Assembly (NCBI RefSeq): GCF_013030265.1
Contig: NZ_WPZQ01000008.1
Coordinates: 1 to 64,000 of the forward strand
DNA: 64,000 bases
From: Ruegeria arenilitoris
GTDB taxonomy: Bacteria > Pseudomonadota > Alphaproteobacteria > Rhodobacterales > Rhodobacteraceae
Direction of reading: 5' to 3'
Shown here: one piece after another, positions 37,459 to 45,561 of the stretch
How positions within the stretch are numbered: position 1 is the first letter of the stretch
Layout: each line of letters opens with the position of its first letter
Made by a program: the position numbers and the translations under genes
Notes under the pieces: generated by a model
Told to the model about the DNA's origin: nothing
The model's database searches: none
The model's input: only the letters and a program-made list of their open reading frames with translations

Positions 37459-38075
37459 CAGACATCAGCCTTCAGTTCGGCTTCTGACATTTCGGCCTGA
37501 TCGGCCTGCTGGCTCAGTATCTTGCTGCGCCGGCCTTGGTGTTCGCGCCACTTCTTACGCAGGATCGCCCGAACCTGTTTAAAGTCCACACCCAGTTCAT
37601 CAGCAATCTGTCGCGCCCCATCCTTCAGGACGCTTTCGAACTCCGCGATCTCTTTGCGAAGCAGCTTCTTTGTTTCGAGCGCTACGTCAGAGGCGAGAAC
37701 GAAAGTACCTTCTTCCTCAGCGTTCTGCCGACGCATCTTGCGGGCTTCCTCAACCGCCTTCTGCGCCCGGGCCAGTCTGTAGCCATCATCATCGTTCGGT
37801 GGCAGTCGTTCGGCCCCTGCCCCGGAATTGAGTTTTGCAGGACCTGCCTCGCCGATGCTCGTAAGCGCTTCCTGCGTCTTTGCCCCGTTGCCCAGACTTT
37901 GCCCAAGATCAAGGTTCTTTCCCAGCGCTGCAGCCGACTTTCTGAGATCGAACCGACGCTGTCGGCCCGCACCCTCATAACATCCATCCAGCTTGCCCTC
38001 TTTGACGTACTGAGTGATGCGAACGCGCGAAAGGTTAAGCTGTCTGGCAAGTTCGGCGCCTGTCACATGGTCCAT
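37458..38075 (-). CDS. Terminase small subunit (gpNu1-like)
   Basis: 205 residues. An N-terminal winged helix (VTGAELARQLNLSRVRITQY) binds the packaging site, and a long charged coiled-coil region (RLARAQKAVEEARKMRRQN) and C-terminal helices contact the large subunit. The gene is the first of the late operon, and repeats upstream of its start may be the packaging site. The central 40 residues are of low complexity. Confidence 0.75.
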   Translation of the reverse strand: MDHVTGAELARQLNLSRVRITQYVKEGKLDGCYEGAGRQRRFDLRKSAAALGKNLDLGQSLGNGAKTQEALTSIGEAGPAKLNSGAGAERLPPNDDDGYRLARAQKAVEEARKMRRQNAEEEGTFVLASDVALETKKLLRKEIAEFESVLKDGARQIADELGVDFKQVRAILRKKWREHQGRRSKILSQQADQAEMSEAELKADV

Positions 38076-38112
38076 GTTAAGTCGGTTGTTAAGGCTTTCG
38101 TAAAGGTTAAGG
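38034..38112. repeat. GTTAAG repeats before the terminase genes, candidate cos-type packaging site
   Basis: GTTAAG occurs at 38034-38039, 38076-38081, 38088-38093 and 38106-38111, on the side of the small terminase start. Lambda keeps its terminase-binding R sites just before and within Nu1. The repeats are short, so the claim is tentative. Confidence 0.35.
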
Positions 38113-38266
38113 AGATCAAAACGTATGCCCCTCGCCGCCCCGTATACTTACCAACGGCTGGGAAGGACCCTTTAGTTCTGTTCTGTCCGTCGACGCAGAG
38201 TTTCGTCTTGCATTCATCAATCCATCACCTTGATATGCGCAGGAAAAGCAGAAATCAGAGGTCGCA

Positions 38267-38947
38267 ATGAAACCCGGTGAAAAGAAGAGATGGAAACGCG
38301 GCGACGCCTACAGAGATGATGTACTGCGGGACTTTCAGCCGTCCGTACTTTATCGCACCAAAGTCATCGGAACCAATGAGCAGGGAGTCTATGGAGAGCT
38401 CACCGACGAAATAGTCGGCATAGAATTGACCTCACATGACGATCCCCAATATTCGATCGTACGGACGATGGGCTGCGGTGGAGCGACATCGCTTCTGAAC
38501 CAGGCTGGGCTGCCTCCAATACTGGGGCCTTGCTTTGACCCATTCGAAAACAACGACCATCATGGTGTTGCTGACAACGCAGGAGCGCCGGGAGGGCAAC
38601 AGAACCATGCTCAGCAAGCACCAGCCATGTCAGCTTGGAACAAAGAACTGTATCGCGCGGTTCTCCTGCTCCTAAATGCGCACCCAGGCGCAACACCTGA
38701 TCCGACGCGCCCGAGTGGAAAACTGCTAAAGAAACTCCACCAGAATGGCGCGCAAGATCTAGAACCGCGCAACCGGTACGCAAAGACTGTCAACTCGATG
38801 TATCTTGGTTTTAAGTGCAACGTGGATGAGGTGCACACAGTGCTAGGCGCGATGCACGGTAACTACGTGCCTATTGAGTTTCCCCTCATCCATGTCGCTC
38901 TGGTAGACCACCCTGATGTTACTCGGGAAACCATTCGCATTTGGTGA
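38267..38947 (+). CDS. Orphan plus-strand gene inside the prophage (possible moron)
   Basis: 226 residues on the strand opposite the late genes, in the gap between terminase and the NusG-like gene. It starts at an ATG behind AGAGGTCGCA. It has a basic N-terminus, several Cys and His (GCGGATS, GPCFDPFENNDHHG) and no family recognised. Opposite-strand single genes in prophages are often expressed from the lysogen. A minus-strand frame overlaps it (38400-38783) but looks less gene-like. Confidence 0.5.
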   Translation: MKPGEKKRWKRGDAYRDDVLRDFQPSVLYRTKVIGTNEQGVYGELTDEIVGIELTSHDDPQYSIVRTMGCGGATSLLNQAGLPPILGPCFDPFENNDHHGVADNAGAPGGQQNHAQQAPAMSAWNKELYRAVLLLLNAHPGATPDPTRPSGKLLKKLHQNGAQDLEPRNRYAKTVNSMYLGFKCNVDEVHTVLGAMHGNYVPIEFPLIHVALVDHPDVTRETIRIW

Positions 38948-39194
38948 TGCCATACAAATCCAAGTTCACGCCCTGAAGGTATGTCGACCTAGTATTTCAT
39001 ATATGCGTAGCACTGTGACTGGCGTGGTGGCTCTTGCCTGATCGCCGGTCTACGGGTCCGCGGTGTTGCCCTTCCGAAGCACTGGCTTCGTGTTACCTCA
39101 TTGGCAGGGACCGCTTTGGATCATCCTAATTCGACTCGGTATCAGCAGTATTTGCGACCTGTCAACATCTGGCAGAGACAGGCCGCAACCACAG
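38948..39194. other. About 250 bp, no gene recognised
   Basis: Between the converging orphan gene and NusG-like gene. Contains no obvious terminator by eye; some AT-rich sequence near 38996. Possible late-region transcription control, not demonstrated. Confidence 0.3.
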
Positions 39195-39845
39195 CTACAC
39201 CCGCTCAAGCCAATCCGCAGGCATTTCAAGCTCTGTTTCCCGACCCAAAAGCGAGATGATACCTTTGGCAACAGAGCCAGACATCTCAACCACATTCATC
39301 TCGAACCCTTCCCATGATCCAGCGGCTACGCGTACCAAATCACCCACATCAAACTCAGCGTGGGTTCGCATCCATCTTTGATGTTCTGGAGCTACTTTGC
39401 CGCCGCCCCACGCCCGCATCATCTGCATGATCCTGCGATCAGGTATCCGGGCAGGAATGCCGTTGGTACCAAGCGCACCGACCACGATATCCAATGCCAT
39501 CAAATCAGCCCAACGCGGTTGATCCGGGTTCCACCCTACAAAGACCCAATCGGCCAACAGCGGAAAGGTAACCAGGTGCTTCTCTTGCGTAACCCGATTC
39601 ACACGCCGCCATTCCTTACGAAGTGGCAGGAACACTTCGAAACCGGCCCGCTCCAGTAACAATTTAGGCAAATGTTCTCGATGCCCCGTGCCCTTGATGC
39701 GGCGTTTGCAGATATGCCCCGATCGGCTGCGATACTGTTCATATTCGGCACCCAGCACCACTGTCCGCCGTCCGGTATTGTGAGGTGGCTTTACCCGGAC
39801 AGCGTACCAGTCGACCAAACGCGGTTTGACCTGTACCTGCATCAT
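39195..39845 (-). CDS. Phage NusG/RfaH-family transcription elongation factor
   Basis: 216 residues. The N-terminal NGN domain has the start WYAVRVKPPHN and the typical HLPKLLLERAGFEVFLPLRK, ending with a KOW domain (FDVGDLVRVAAGSWEGFEM). It sits last in the early minus-strand operon, between replication and terminase, where lambda-like phages place their late regulator (Q). Specialised NusG paralogues stop RNA polymerase from terminating on selected operons, so it may read through into the late genes. Role is inferred from position. Confidence 0.8.
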   Translation of the reverse strand: MMQVQVKPRLVDWYAVRVKPPHNTGRRTVVLGAEYEQYRSRSGHICKRRIKGTGHREHLPKLLLERAGFEVFLPLRKEWRRVNRVTQEKHLVTFPLLADWVFVGWNPDQPRWADLMALDIVVGALGTNGIPARIPDRRIMQMMRAWGGGKVAPEHQRWMRTHAEFDVGDLVRVAAGSWEGFEMNVVEMSGSVAKGIISLLGRETELEMPADWLERV

Positions 39846-40435
39846 GCCTCCGACCTCTCAGCTAGAGCCAATGCCCTGATTTCTTCGCATTTGTGCTTTG
39901 CCGCCGAGCGCATATCACGCCAATTCAGCTCCTCAGTCATCACCACCCGATCAGACGCCTCCCGCTGCTGAATGTCATGCAAACGGCGAAGAGCAGATTG
40001 TGCCTCCTGCTTGATCAAGGCAACTTCGTCAGCTTTGGGCCACTTCCTCTTCTTCTTGAGGAAACGCCGCAGTTCGGGTGCCCAATCCGAGGCCAATGCA
40101 TCCTGACCCAATTGCGCGGCAAAGACTGCCAACATTAAAGGTGAGGCCTCATCACCTGGTTCCTGAATGTCAGCCGCAAAGGCCAGTATCTTGTTGGGGA
40201 TAGGCATCTGATCCCGGTCCCTGCCCTCCGGATGCGCAGCGATCTGATCCTCCAAAGCCCCCAGATTAAGGTCAGACATATATGCCAGCTTCGGGCACAG
40301 CGTCTTGTTCACCATCGCGTCAAAGTCTGCCTGACTTGTGAACCCCTTTGGCTTCTTCAAACCCCTCGCGGTCAGGGGCTCAATTAGCAACTGCCTTACT
40401 CGTTTCTCGCCTGCTGCCTGTTCTTTTGCATCCAT
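39842..40435 (-). CDS. Phage protein of unknown function, replication/regulatory operon
   Basis: 197 residues from the ATG at 40435 with AGGAG 8 nt upstream; the longer frame to 40594 would start in the repeat-rich region and lacks a ribosome site. Helical, charged, no domain recognised (RQLLIEPLTARGLKKPKGF; RFLKKKRKWPKADEVALI). Overlaps the NusG-like start by 4 bp, so it is in the same operon. Position would suit a helicase loader, but no ATPase motif is present. Confidence 0.55.
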   Translation of the reverse strand: MDAKEQAAGEKRVRQLLIEPLTARGLKKPKGFTSQADFDAMVNKTLCPKLAYMSDLNLGALEDQIAAHPEGRDRDQMPIPNKILAFAADIQEPGDEASPLMLAVFAAQLGQDALASDWAPELRRFLKKKRKWPKADEVALIKQEAQSALRRLHDIQQREASDRVVMTEELNWRDMRSAAKHKCEEIRALALAERSEA

Positions 40436-40581
40436 CGCCCCTGCTCCTTTTCTCAGCAAATCCCCAATTATCCACAACCTCAGCGCTTGGTTTTGGGCGC
40501 GGATCGGCAATTTCTTTTCTTTTTCATTTCTTTCTCTTCTCCTTTCAGCGGCTCGGTTTTTGGTAAAAATCAAAACTTCCA

Positions 40582-40636
40582 AAACCTTCCGCAAAACTTC
40601 CCAAATCCTCCGCAGTTTTTTTCAAATCTTCCGCTG
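40582..40636. repeat. Three 21-bp-spaced iterons, candidate phage replication origin
   Basis: AAACCTTCCGCAA (40582), AAATCCTCCGCAG (40603) and AAATCTTCCGCTG (40624) share the pattern AAAYCYTCCGCWR and lie exactly 21 bp apart, two DNA turns. They fill the gap between the replication gene (ends 40655) and the next gene (starts 40435), with a long pyrimidine-rich AT tract at about 40500-40555 beside them. Such iterons bind initiators at phage and plasmid origins. Confidence 0.55.
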
Positions 40637-40654
40637 GAACTTTTCACACGGTTT

Positions 40655-41272
40655 CTAAGAGGACTGGGAAAGCGCTTCCCAAGCCTCTTGAATGCGCTTC
40701 ACGGTGGCGCTGCCTCCCGGATAGGCTTGCGCTATCCAGTCGCTGATACGGTTGACCAACTCATCATTTTTGGCCACTCGCGCACCGCCCGGAATGTTCG
40801 CTGCCAGGTTGCGACTGATCGTATCCAGCCGCTTGCGCATGCGTTCGTCGGCGTTCTTCGCCAAATTGGTGCGCTTGGACTCAAGTGCCTTTTCAGCAAC
40901 CTCTGTAACCACAGGATGAGCCAATCGGATTTCTCCATTGTCACACTTGACGCGATGCCAGTTGTGCAGGGGCGTGATGGCCCGCTTCATCAGCTTGCGC
41001 CACTCTTCCAGCGGCAAGCGCAGCTCGTAGGCCAATTGCTCATCATCATCAGGTAGGGTGCCGATAGGCGTCTCATCCTGCGCGATGCAGAACAGTTGGA
41101 AGCCGTACCATCCCACATCAGGGTCAGCCTTGCGTCGAAACGTACTTGCCCGCCAGCGTTTCAGGTTCCATTGAAAGAAGTAATGAGAATCCAGCCGGTC
41201 GCAGGCTGAAATCGGATAGATATCCAACTCATCAGTATCAACCAGCTGAACCGATCTTGCTGTTTCGCTCAT
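40655..41272 (-). CDS. Phage replication protein, DUF1376/YdaU-like N-terminus
   Basis: 205 residues from the ATG at 41272, which overlaps the stop of the previous gene (ATGA); the longer frame to 41494 is not needed. The N-terminal region (YFFQWNLKRWRASTFRRKAD, VGWYGFQLFCIAQDETPIGTLPD) resembles DUF1376-type replication domains with a winged-helix character. The C-terminal part is helical (RKRLDTISRNLAANI). It probably initiates replication at the iterons next to its 3' end. Confidence 0.6.
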   Translation of the reverse strand: MSETARSVQLVDTDELDIYPISACDRLDSHYFFQWNLKRWRASTFRRKADPDVGWYGFQLFCIAQDETPIGTLPDDDEQLAYELRLPLEEWRKLMKRAITPLHNWHRVKCDNGEIRLAHPVVTEVAEKALESKRTNLAKNADERMRKRLDTISRNLAANIPGGARVAKNDELVNRISDWIAQAYPGGSATVKRIQEAWEALSQSS

Positions 41273-41751
41273 GGGGATTTCCTTTCGGCATACTCCATGG
41301 CCGCCTTCAAAATACGCTGCTGACCGCGCACGGACTTCTGCTTGAGAACCTTCGAGATGTATTCGCCGCGCTCGAATCCCAGCGCCAGGCTCGCGGCCCG
41401 CATACTGGGAAACGTGAGAGTGCCGATGGTAAAAGGCTTGGCGTTTGCAGAGGTCTGGAATAGCGGCAAGCCTACTCGATCTTCCCGACCGCACCGGATG
41501 GCTTCATAGATGCCCCCGACGGTTATTCCGCAGTGCTTTGCAGCAGCCTTGGCATCTGCAAAGACACGCCCGTGAATGCGAACCGACATCGGCTCAACGC
41601 CACCAGTCCCAACGCCGATCCGATGCGCGGTGCCCTTACGCAGCGCGACCCGAACTGTGTCAGGCTTCACGCCCTTGGCTTTGGCGACTGCATTCACATT
41701 TGGGTAGATGACGCCATCGATCTCGATATCACGATAAATCCGCCGCCCCAT
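41269..41751 (-). CDS. Triple NUMOD1-like DNA-binding repeat protein
   Basis: 160 residues made of three similar units: DGVIYPNVNAVAKAKGVKPD, HGRVFADAKAAAKHCGITVG and GTLTFPSMRAASLALGFERG, each followed by a helix with basic residues (TVRVALRKGTAHRI; IYEAIRCGREDRVG). This is the NUMOD1-type module found as DNA-binding arms of homing endonucleases. No nuclease domain is attached. It may bind phage DNA as a regulator or replication accessory factor. Confidence 0.55.
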   Translation of the reverse strand: MGRRIYRDIEIDGVIYPNVNAVAKAKGVKPDTVRVALRKGTAHRIGVGTGGVEPMSVRIHGRVFADAKAAAKHCGITVGGIYEAIRCGREDRVGLPLFQTSANAKPFTIGTLTFPSMRAASLALGFERGEYISKVLKQKSVRGQQRILKAAMEYAERKSP

Positions 41752-42038
41752 CAGCTTGCCTCCCGCTGATGATCAGCAAGCGGAAGGCCTGCCTCAATCT
41801 CATCAAAGCGATGCGCCAGACGCCGCAAGGCGGTTCCCATGCCGCGATGAACAAAACCAGTGAACAAGGGCCGCTTGAACTTCTCTTCGGTCGCCGCCCC
41901 GGCAATCAGCGCGAAGGTCGCACCGCCGCTGGGATGATCACAGATCTCGAACAGGACATGACCGACCCGAAACTGCTCGCGCTCAAAGGTGACTGGATCC
42001 GGATGCCGGTTTCGGGACTTCGGGCTATGTGAACTCAT
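41751..42038 (-). CDS. Small phage protein, unknown function
   Basis: 95 residues with a Gly/Ala-rich middle (HPSGGATFALIAGAATEEKF) and basic ends. No family recognised. Its stop overlaps the start of the NUMOD-like gene and its own start is close to the DUF1937-like gene, so it is in the early operon. Confidence 0.45.
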   Translation of the reverse strand: MSSHSPKSRNRHPDPVTFEREQFRVGHVLFEICDHPSGGATFALIAGAATEEKFKRPLFTGFVHRGMGTALRRLAHRFDEIEAGLPLADHQREAS

Positions 42039-42595
42039 GACACCCCCAAATAGATAGAGGAATCCCGGTCCTGACCCGGCTTGATCAGAATGACCTGGAC
42101 TTGCGATAGCAACGCTTGCCGGACCTCATGCCAGACACCTTCGCTCTGATCCCAGCCGGGAATGGGCGGCACGATCACAACCGCCGAGGCGCGCAACAAC
42201 GGGCGACACCACAACTCCCAGAACTTTTCATCTAAAGGGTCCAACTGCTGATTGATGATGTCGGCATTGATCATCTCGACGGCTTGGACGATCGGGGACA
42301 CTGCTGTGACGCCCTCCAAAGCCAAAAGGCGCGACCAACGCGCGGCTTTGACCGATGCCTCGACAGATTTTGTAGGGCAAAACCCGCCATCTGAATGCTG
42401 AGCGAGCTTTGTGTAGGGAGTGGCAAGATAGCAAAGCCGGGACCGGCTACGCGACACCAGATCAGCCATGGTCGCATCGCGCCGCAACAGCGCGGAATCT
42501 TCAAACTCAGCCAACGCGGCTGATTTCCAGTTGCGGCGAATTGGAGGCGTTGTTTCAAGCATACGTTGCCCGCCCTTCAGATATGGGCAACGCAC
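42035..42595 (-). CDS. DUF1937-like phage protein (nucleoside deoxyribosyltransferase-like fold)
   Basis: 186 residues from a GTG at 42595, directly after the preceding stop; an ATG at 42562 behind GGGCGGG is also plausible. LCYLATPYTKL, FWELWCRPLLRASAVVIV and WDQSEGVWHEVRQAL match the DUF1937 pattern (ATPY...W..D...L..SxxxxVP..P.W..S.GV..E). The fold is related to nucleoside 2-deoxyribosyltransferases. Phage members are proposed to act on nucleotides; this is unproven. Confidence 0.65.
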   Translation of the reverse strand: MRCPYLKGGQRMLETTPPIRRNWKSAALAEFEDSALLRRDATMADLVSRSRSRLCYLATPYTKLAQHSDGGFCPTKSVEASVKAARWSRLLALEGVTAVSPIVQAVEMINADIINQQLDPLDEKFWELWCRPLLRASAVVIVPPIPGWDQSEGVWHEVRQALLSQVQVILIKPGQDRDSSIYLGVS

Positions 42596-43060
42596 TCATT
42601 TGAACTTCTCTTCCAACGCCGAGGCGAACGCTAACGCGTGCTGCGCCAGCTCAATCGCCTCCCGCGCTGTCGTTCTGGCCTCTGCGGGGGTGAAATCGTT
42701 TGGGTTTTCGGATTCCTCTGAATGGGCCTTGGTGTATGCGTTCAGCACGTCGGAAAACTCACGCGTCAGCGTGTTGATGTTCGACGACATGGGACCGTCT
42801 TTGAACGGAGGCACATAGACACCACCGTGCAATCGCGCGAAATGCTGGGCTATCGAAGCTGCTGACGCCGGAACAACACGCCCGAGCGTATGCAGATAGT
42901 TTACACCCAACCCACCCGGACGGTCATCGTCGGTGCCGGAGGCACGTGATAGCGTGGTGACCGACAAGCCGAGATCATTGCTGGCCGCTTCCAACCCACC
43001 GGCGGCAGTTATTGAGGCACGCACAGCCTCCTGTATCGAGTCAGGCCGCATGTTTCTCAT
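42596..43060 (-). CDS. Phage transcription regulator (cII-like)
   Basis: 154 residues from the ATG at 43060 (GGAAAG upstream). The N-terminal 50 residues contain a helix-turn-helix (IQEAVRASITAAGGLEAASN, DLGLSVTTLSRASG), as in small early phage regulators. It is the second gene after the cro-like gene, where cII-type activators sit. The C-terminal half is helical and of unknown role. Confidence 0.5.
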   Translation of the reverse strand: MRNMRPDSIQEAVRASITAAGGLEAASNDLGLSVTTLSRASGTDDDRPGGLGVNYLHTLGRVVPASAASIAQHFARLHGGVYVPPFKDGPMSSNINTLTREFSDVLNAYTKAHSEESENPNDFTPAEARTTAREAIELAQHALAFASALEEKFK

Positions 43061-43169
43061 GTCAAAATCTTTCCAGGGATTTTCCGTGTGCCGACGCGCT
43101 TAGTGTTGCAGGATTGGCCACATGTTTGAGACAGGAACTTTGAGCACCAGAGAATTTGCAAAGCGGCCA

Positions 43170-43409
43170 TCATTCAGCAGTCTCAGTCTTCAACAACTTC
43201 GCTTTGCCGCGAAAAAGATGCTCGGGAACTCCAATAGAACGACTATCGCAGAATGGCTTGACCAACCAAAACCAACTGTCCGGAAATACGCCATCAACTT
43301 TGGCCCGCTGAACTAATTGGGTGCTTTTTCCCGTCTCGTTTTGAAATTCTTTCCGGCCCACATGAGCCAGAAACTCGTCAACATCTGTGAAGCTTTGATC
43401 CTGTGCCAT
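43170..43409 (-). CDS. Cro-type repressor of the lysis-lysogeny switch
   Basis: 79 residues starting at 43409, immediately beside two operator-like sites. Residues about 15-55 could form a small DNA-binding helix bundle (VDEFLAHVGRKEFQNETGKS, TQLVQRAKVDGVFPDSW). It is divergent from the Xre-type gene at 43481 and is the first gene of the early minus-strand operon. A Cro-like role is inferred from position more than sequence. Confidence 0.55.
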   Translation of the reverse strand: MAQDQSFTDVDEFLAHVGRKEFQNETGKSTQLVQRAKVDGVFPDSWFWLVKPFCDSRSIGVPEHLFRGKAKLLKTETAE

Positions 43410-43421
43410 GGGTCGCGATAA

Positions 43422-43460
43422 TACGCAAATTGCGTAGTCAGTAAATACGCAATTTGCTCA
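43422..43460. promoter_or_regulatory. Operators in the divergent cro/cI intergenic region
   Basis: TACGCAAATTGCGTA (43422-43436) is a perfect 15-bp palindrome; TACGCAATTTGCTCA (43446-43460) is a weaker copy 24 bp away. Both lie between the divergent starts at 43409 and 43481, so they can control both promoters. The same motif recurs at 45562-45606. Confidence 0.75.
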
Positions 43461-43480
43461 GTGTGGAGAATAAAGGATTT

Positions 43481-43756
43481 ATGTACCTTTTGCGTATGCT
43501 TCAGGAAGAAGAAGATAAGATGGAAGCGGTCGCCGCGCGATTGCGCCGAGTGCGTGAGATACTTGACCTCAGCAAAAAGGAGTTTGCAGAGAGAGCAGGC
43601 ATGTCTGAGCAGACCTATGGCCCGTTTGAGAACGCAAAACGTGAACTCTCACTGATTGCAGCCAAGAAACTCAGGAAGACCTACGATCTACCTCTAGAAT
43701 TTATGTATTTCGGAAAGATCGAAGACCTTCCTACCAGAATCTCCAGAGAGCTTTGA
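43481..43756 (+). CDS. Short Xre-family repressor (cI-type)
   Basis: 91 residues if the ATG at 43481 is used; an ATG at 43520 (behind AGGAAG) would leave 78. A clear helix-turn-helix is present (VAARLRRVREILDLSKKEFA, ERAGMSEQTYGPFENAKRE). There is no C-terminal peptidase or dimerisation domain as in lambda CI, so induction through RecA cleavage is unlikely. It is divergent from the cro-like gene across the operators. Confidence 0.7.
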   Translation: MYLLRMLQEEEDKMEAVAARLRRVREILDLSKKEFAERAGMSEQTYGPFENAKRELSLIAAKKLRKTYDLPLEFMYFGKIEDLPTRISREL

Positions 43757-44086
43757 TCTAACCCTTCTGTTAGATCTGCCCAAAAATCTAAAGGCAGACC
43801 AGATTGCAGCCTCGCCTCTTTCAAAAGATCAAGTTTACTACGTCGGCCCGACCCCACGCGGACTGCTCTTTTTTTGTCGTTCACGATGATGCCTATCATT
43901 CAATATCATAATGCTATCCCCGACATCCTGTAAGCAAAGTTACTAATGTAACCGGGCGAATGAGCAAACTCGATAAAGTGGAGCCGATCAGGCACCGAAA
44001 CACAAAACCCATTCAACCCTTAGTAGATTTCAACACCAGCAATATGGCTTATGTCAAAATGATCCAAAAACTGTCGAAAATTTACT
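43757..44086. other. About 330 bp between two regulators
   Basis: Starts with a hairpin (GATCTAAC-CCTTCT-GTTAGATC, about 43757-43778) just after the repressor stop, possibly a weak terminator. A minus-strand frame at 43681-43899 is present but unconvincing. No other feature. Confidence 0.35.
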
Positions 44087-44752
44087 ATGCCGAAATCTGA
44101 CGGTCAGACAGTACGGCTAATAAATTGGCTGGAAAGAGAAGTTATGACGCGATGCGAAGAGCGCGGAATAAGTCTTGGTCAAGCTTCTGTTGAGACCGGA
44201 AACAGTCGCGGCTACCTATCAAGACTATTCCGGGATAAAAACGATATCGGGTACTCTAGGCTTCAACGGTTGTGTTCCTTTTTGAACATTGCACCCACAG
44301 ATGTGCTGTCTCAGATGTCTTTTAGTTCTACTCCAACAATAGACGAGATTACGGATTATGTTGCAGGCGGACTAGACGAGGATGGCTTTGAAGCTTTGAA
44401 AGAACATATACTTATCTATGCGGTTCCACCCGATGACGCCACCTCTCTGTCTCTACTACACATGGGAGATCAGAGTTTCGCCGCTTCTGTGTTATCCGTT
44501 GCAAATCCAGATGCGTTACAAAACGCGGTGGACAATTTCCCCGAGAATGCGCGCAGAAAGCTAATCGCATCGTATGGCGTTGCCGCGAGGGGAACTTGCT
44601 TAATCTCAATTGAGGAATTGTCGGCTAAGATCCACGGTCAACCTGAGTACAGCTTGTTAAAATACAAAAGAGTGTTGTTTCCCGTTAACGATTTTCTTGG
44701 CGAACCTGCCGTTGGAATCTATGCCTGCCCAGTATCCAAGCGAGCCAAGTGA
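44087..44752 (+). CDS. Xre-type regulator with unknown C-terminal domain
   Basis: 221 residues. The N-terminal helix-turn-helix (MTRCEERGISLGQASVETGN, SRGYLSRLFRDKNDIGYSRL) is followed by a 140-residue domain with LHMGDQSFAASVLS and a C-terminal FLGEPAVGIYACPV. No S24 peptidase motif. It may be a second repressor of the immunity region. Its 3' end overlaps the converging gene by 34 bp. Confidence 0.6.
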   Translation: MPKSDGQTVRLINWLEREVMTRCEERGISLGQASVETGNSRGYLSRLFRDKNDIGYSRLQRLCSFLNIAPTDVLSQMSFSSTPTIDEITDYVAGGLDEDGFEALKEHILIYAVPPDDATSLSLLHMGDQSFAASVLSVANPDALQNAVDNFPENARRKLIASYGVAARGTCLISIEELSAKIHGQPEYSLLKYKRVLFPVNDFLGEPAVGIYACPVSKRAK

Positions 44753-45399
44753 ACAACGTCTAAAAGAGACGAGTGGCAGCACGCTTCATGGTTTCCTCGC
44801 GTTTCCGGAGGCGGATCTGACCAGACCTGAGCGTTCTTTATGCAAGACATCAAACCGAGACGGACTCCCAAACCTCGTACGAGGTCTCTTTCTTTTATGA
44901 ATGCGTAGTAGGACGCGCAGCCCCAGGCGATCGCTGAATGAAAGAGGGCCGCATGTCCAAAATGATCTATCACCTTGGCTCTGCGTACATCATTGCTGAT
45001 ATGTAAGTCCCCAAAGTATGCAAGATCACCACCCAACTTCTGATCTACCAAATTGGAAACGCTGACTATGACATCACCTTTGGAACTTGATCCATAGTGC
45101 CTTTGAAAAACGCGCTTCCAATACTTGGAGACTGGCTCACGACCAAGGATTTCTCTTTTTACACCGATAGCGCCTAAAGGCTGCTGACCACACGATATTG
45201 TCATCCAAAAACTAGTTTCTGGTGTGTAGTCATTCCATTGATGCGAAAGCGTTGGCGTCTGGTAACCCTTGCCCAATGCCCTTAGGAACCCGGAAACGTG
45301 ATCAAAGTCGTGAGTGACGTCCAGGCAAAAGCCTTTTTCTGCCAAACGATCGGAACGGAGCGCTAGCGCCCGCGCGATATCGAATTGATCTTTCGACAC
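44719..45399 (-). CDS. Hypothetical protein, possibly GNAT-like acyltransferase fold
   Basis: 226 residues from a GTG at 45399. Segments YFGDLHISNDVRRAKVIDHF and FIKERDLVRGLGVRLGLM resemble the beta-strand/helix region of acetyltransferases, but the pyrophosphate-binding motif is not clear. The C-terminal part has a CC/His pair (EACCHSSLLD). It is converging with the Xre gene and outside both phage operons; a lysogenic conversion function is possible. Confidence 0.4.
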   Translation of the reverse strand: MSKDQFDIARALALRSDRLAEKGFCLDVTHDFDHVSGFLRALGKGYQTPTLSHQWNDYTPETSFWMTISCGQQPLGAIGVKREILGREPVSKYWKRVFQRHYGSSSKGDVIVSVSNLVDQKLGGDLAYFGDLHISNDVRRAKVIDHFGHAALFHSAIAWGCASYYAFIKERDLVRGLGVRLGLMSCIKNAQVWSDPPPETRGNHEACCHSSLLDVVHLARLDTGQA

Positions 45400-45561
45400 T
45401 TAATAAAGCCCTGTGGTCCGTGGTGCTCTTAGGCTTATTCAATCACTGCCCAGCCGTATCGTATCGCATCGCAATCGAATAGCCATCCCCCATCGCTACT
45501 AGCTCTAGGGCTGTGATTCCAAAGAACTGCGTTGATCAGGGTGGAGCATTCATTAGCATGA

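Noticed and set aside
43681-43899. 72-codon minus-strand frame overlapping the Xre repressor
   Set aside because: It overlaps a clear helix-turn-helix gene and lacks an upstream ribosome site.
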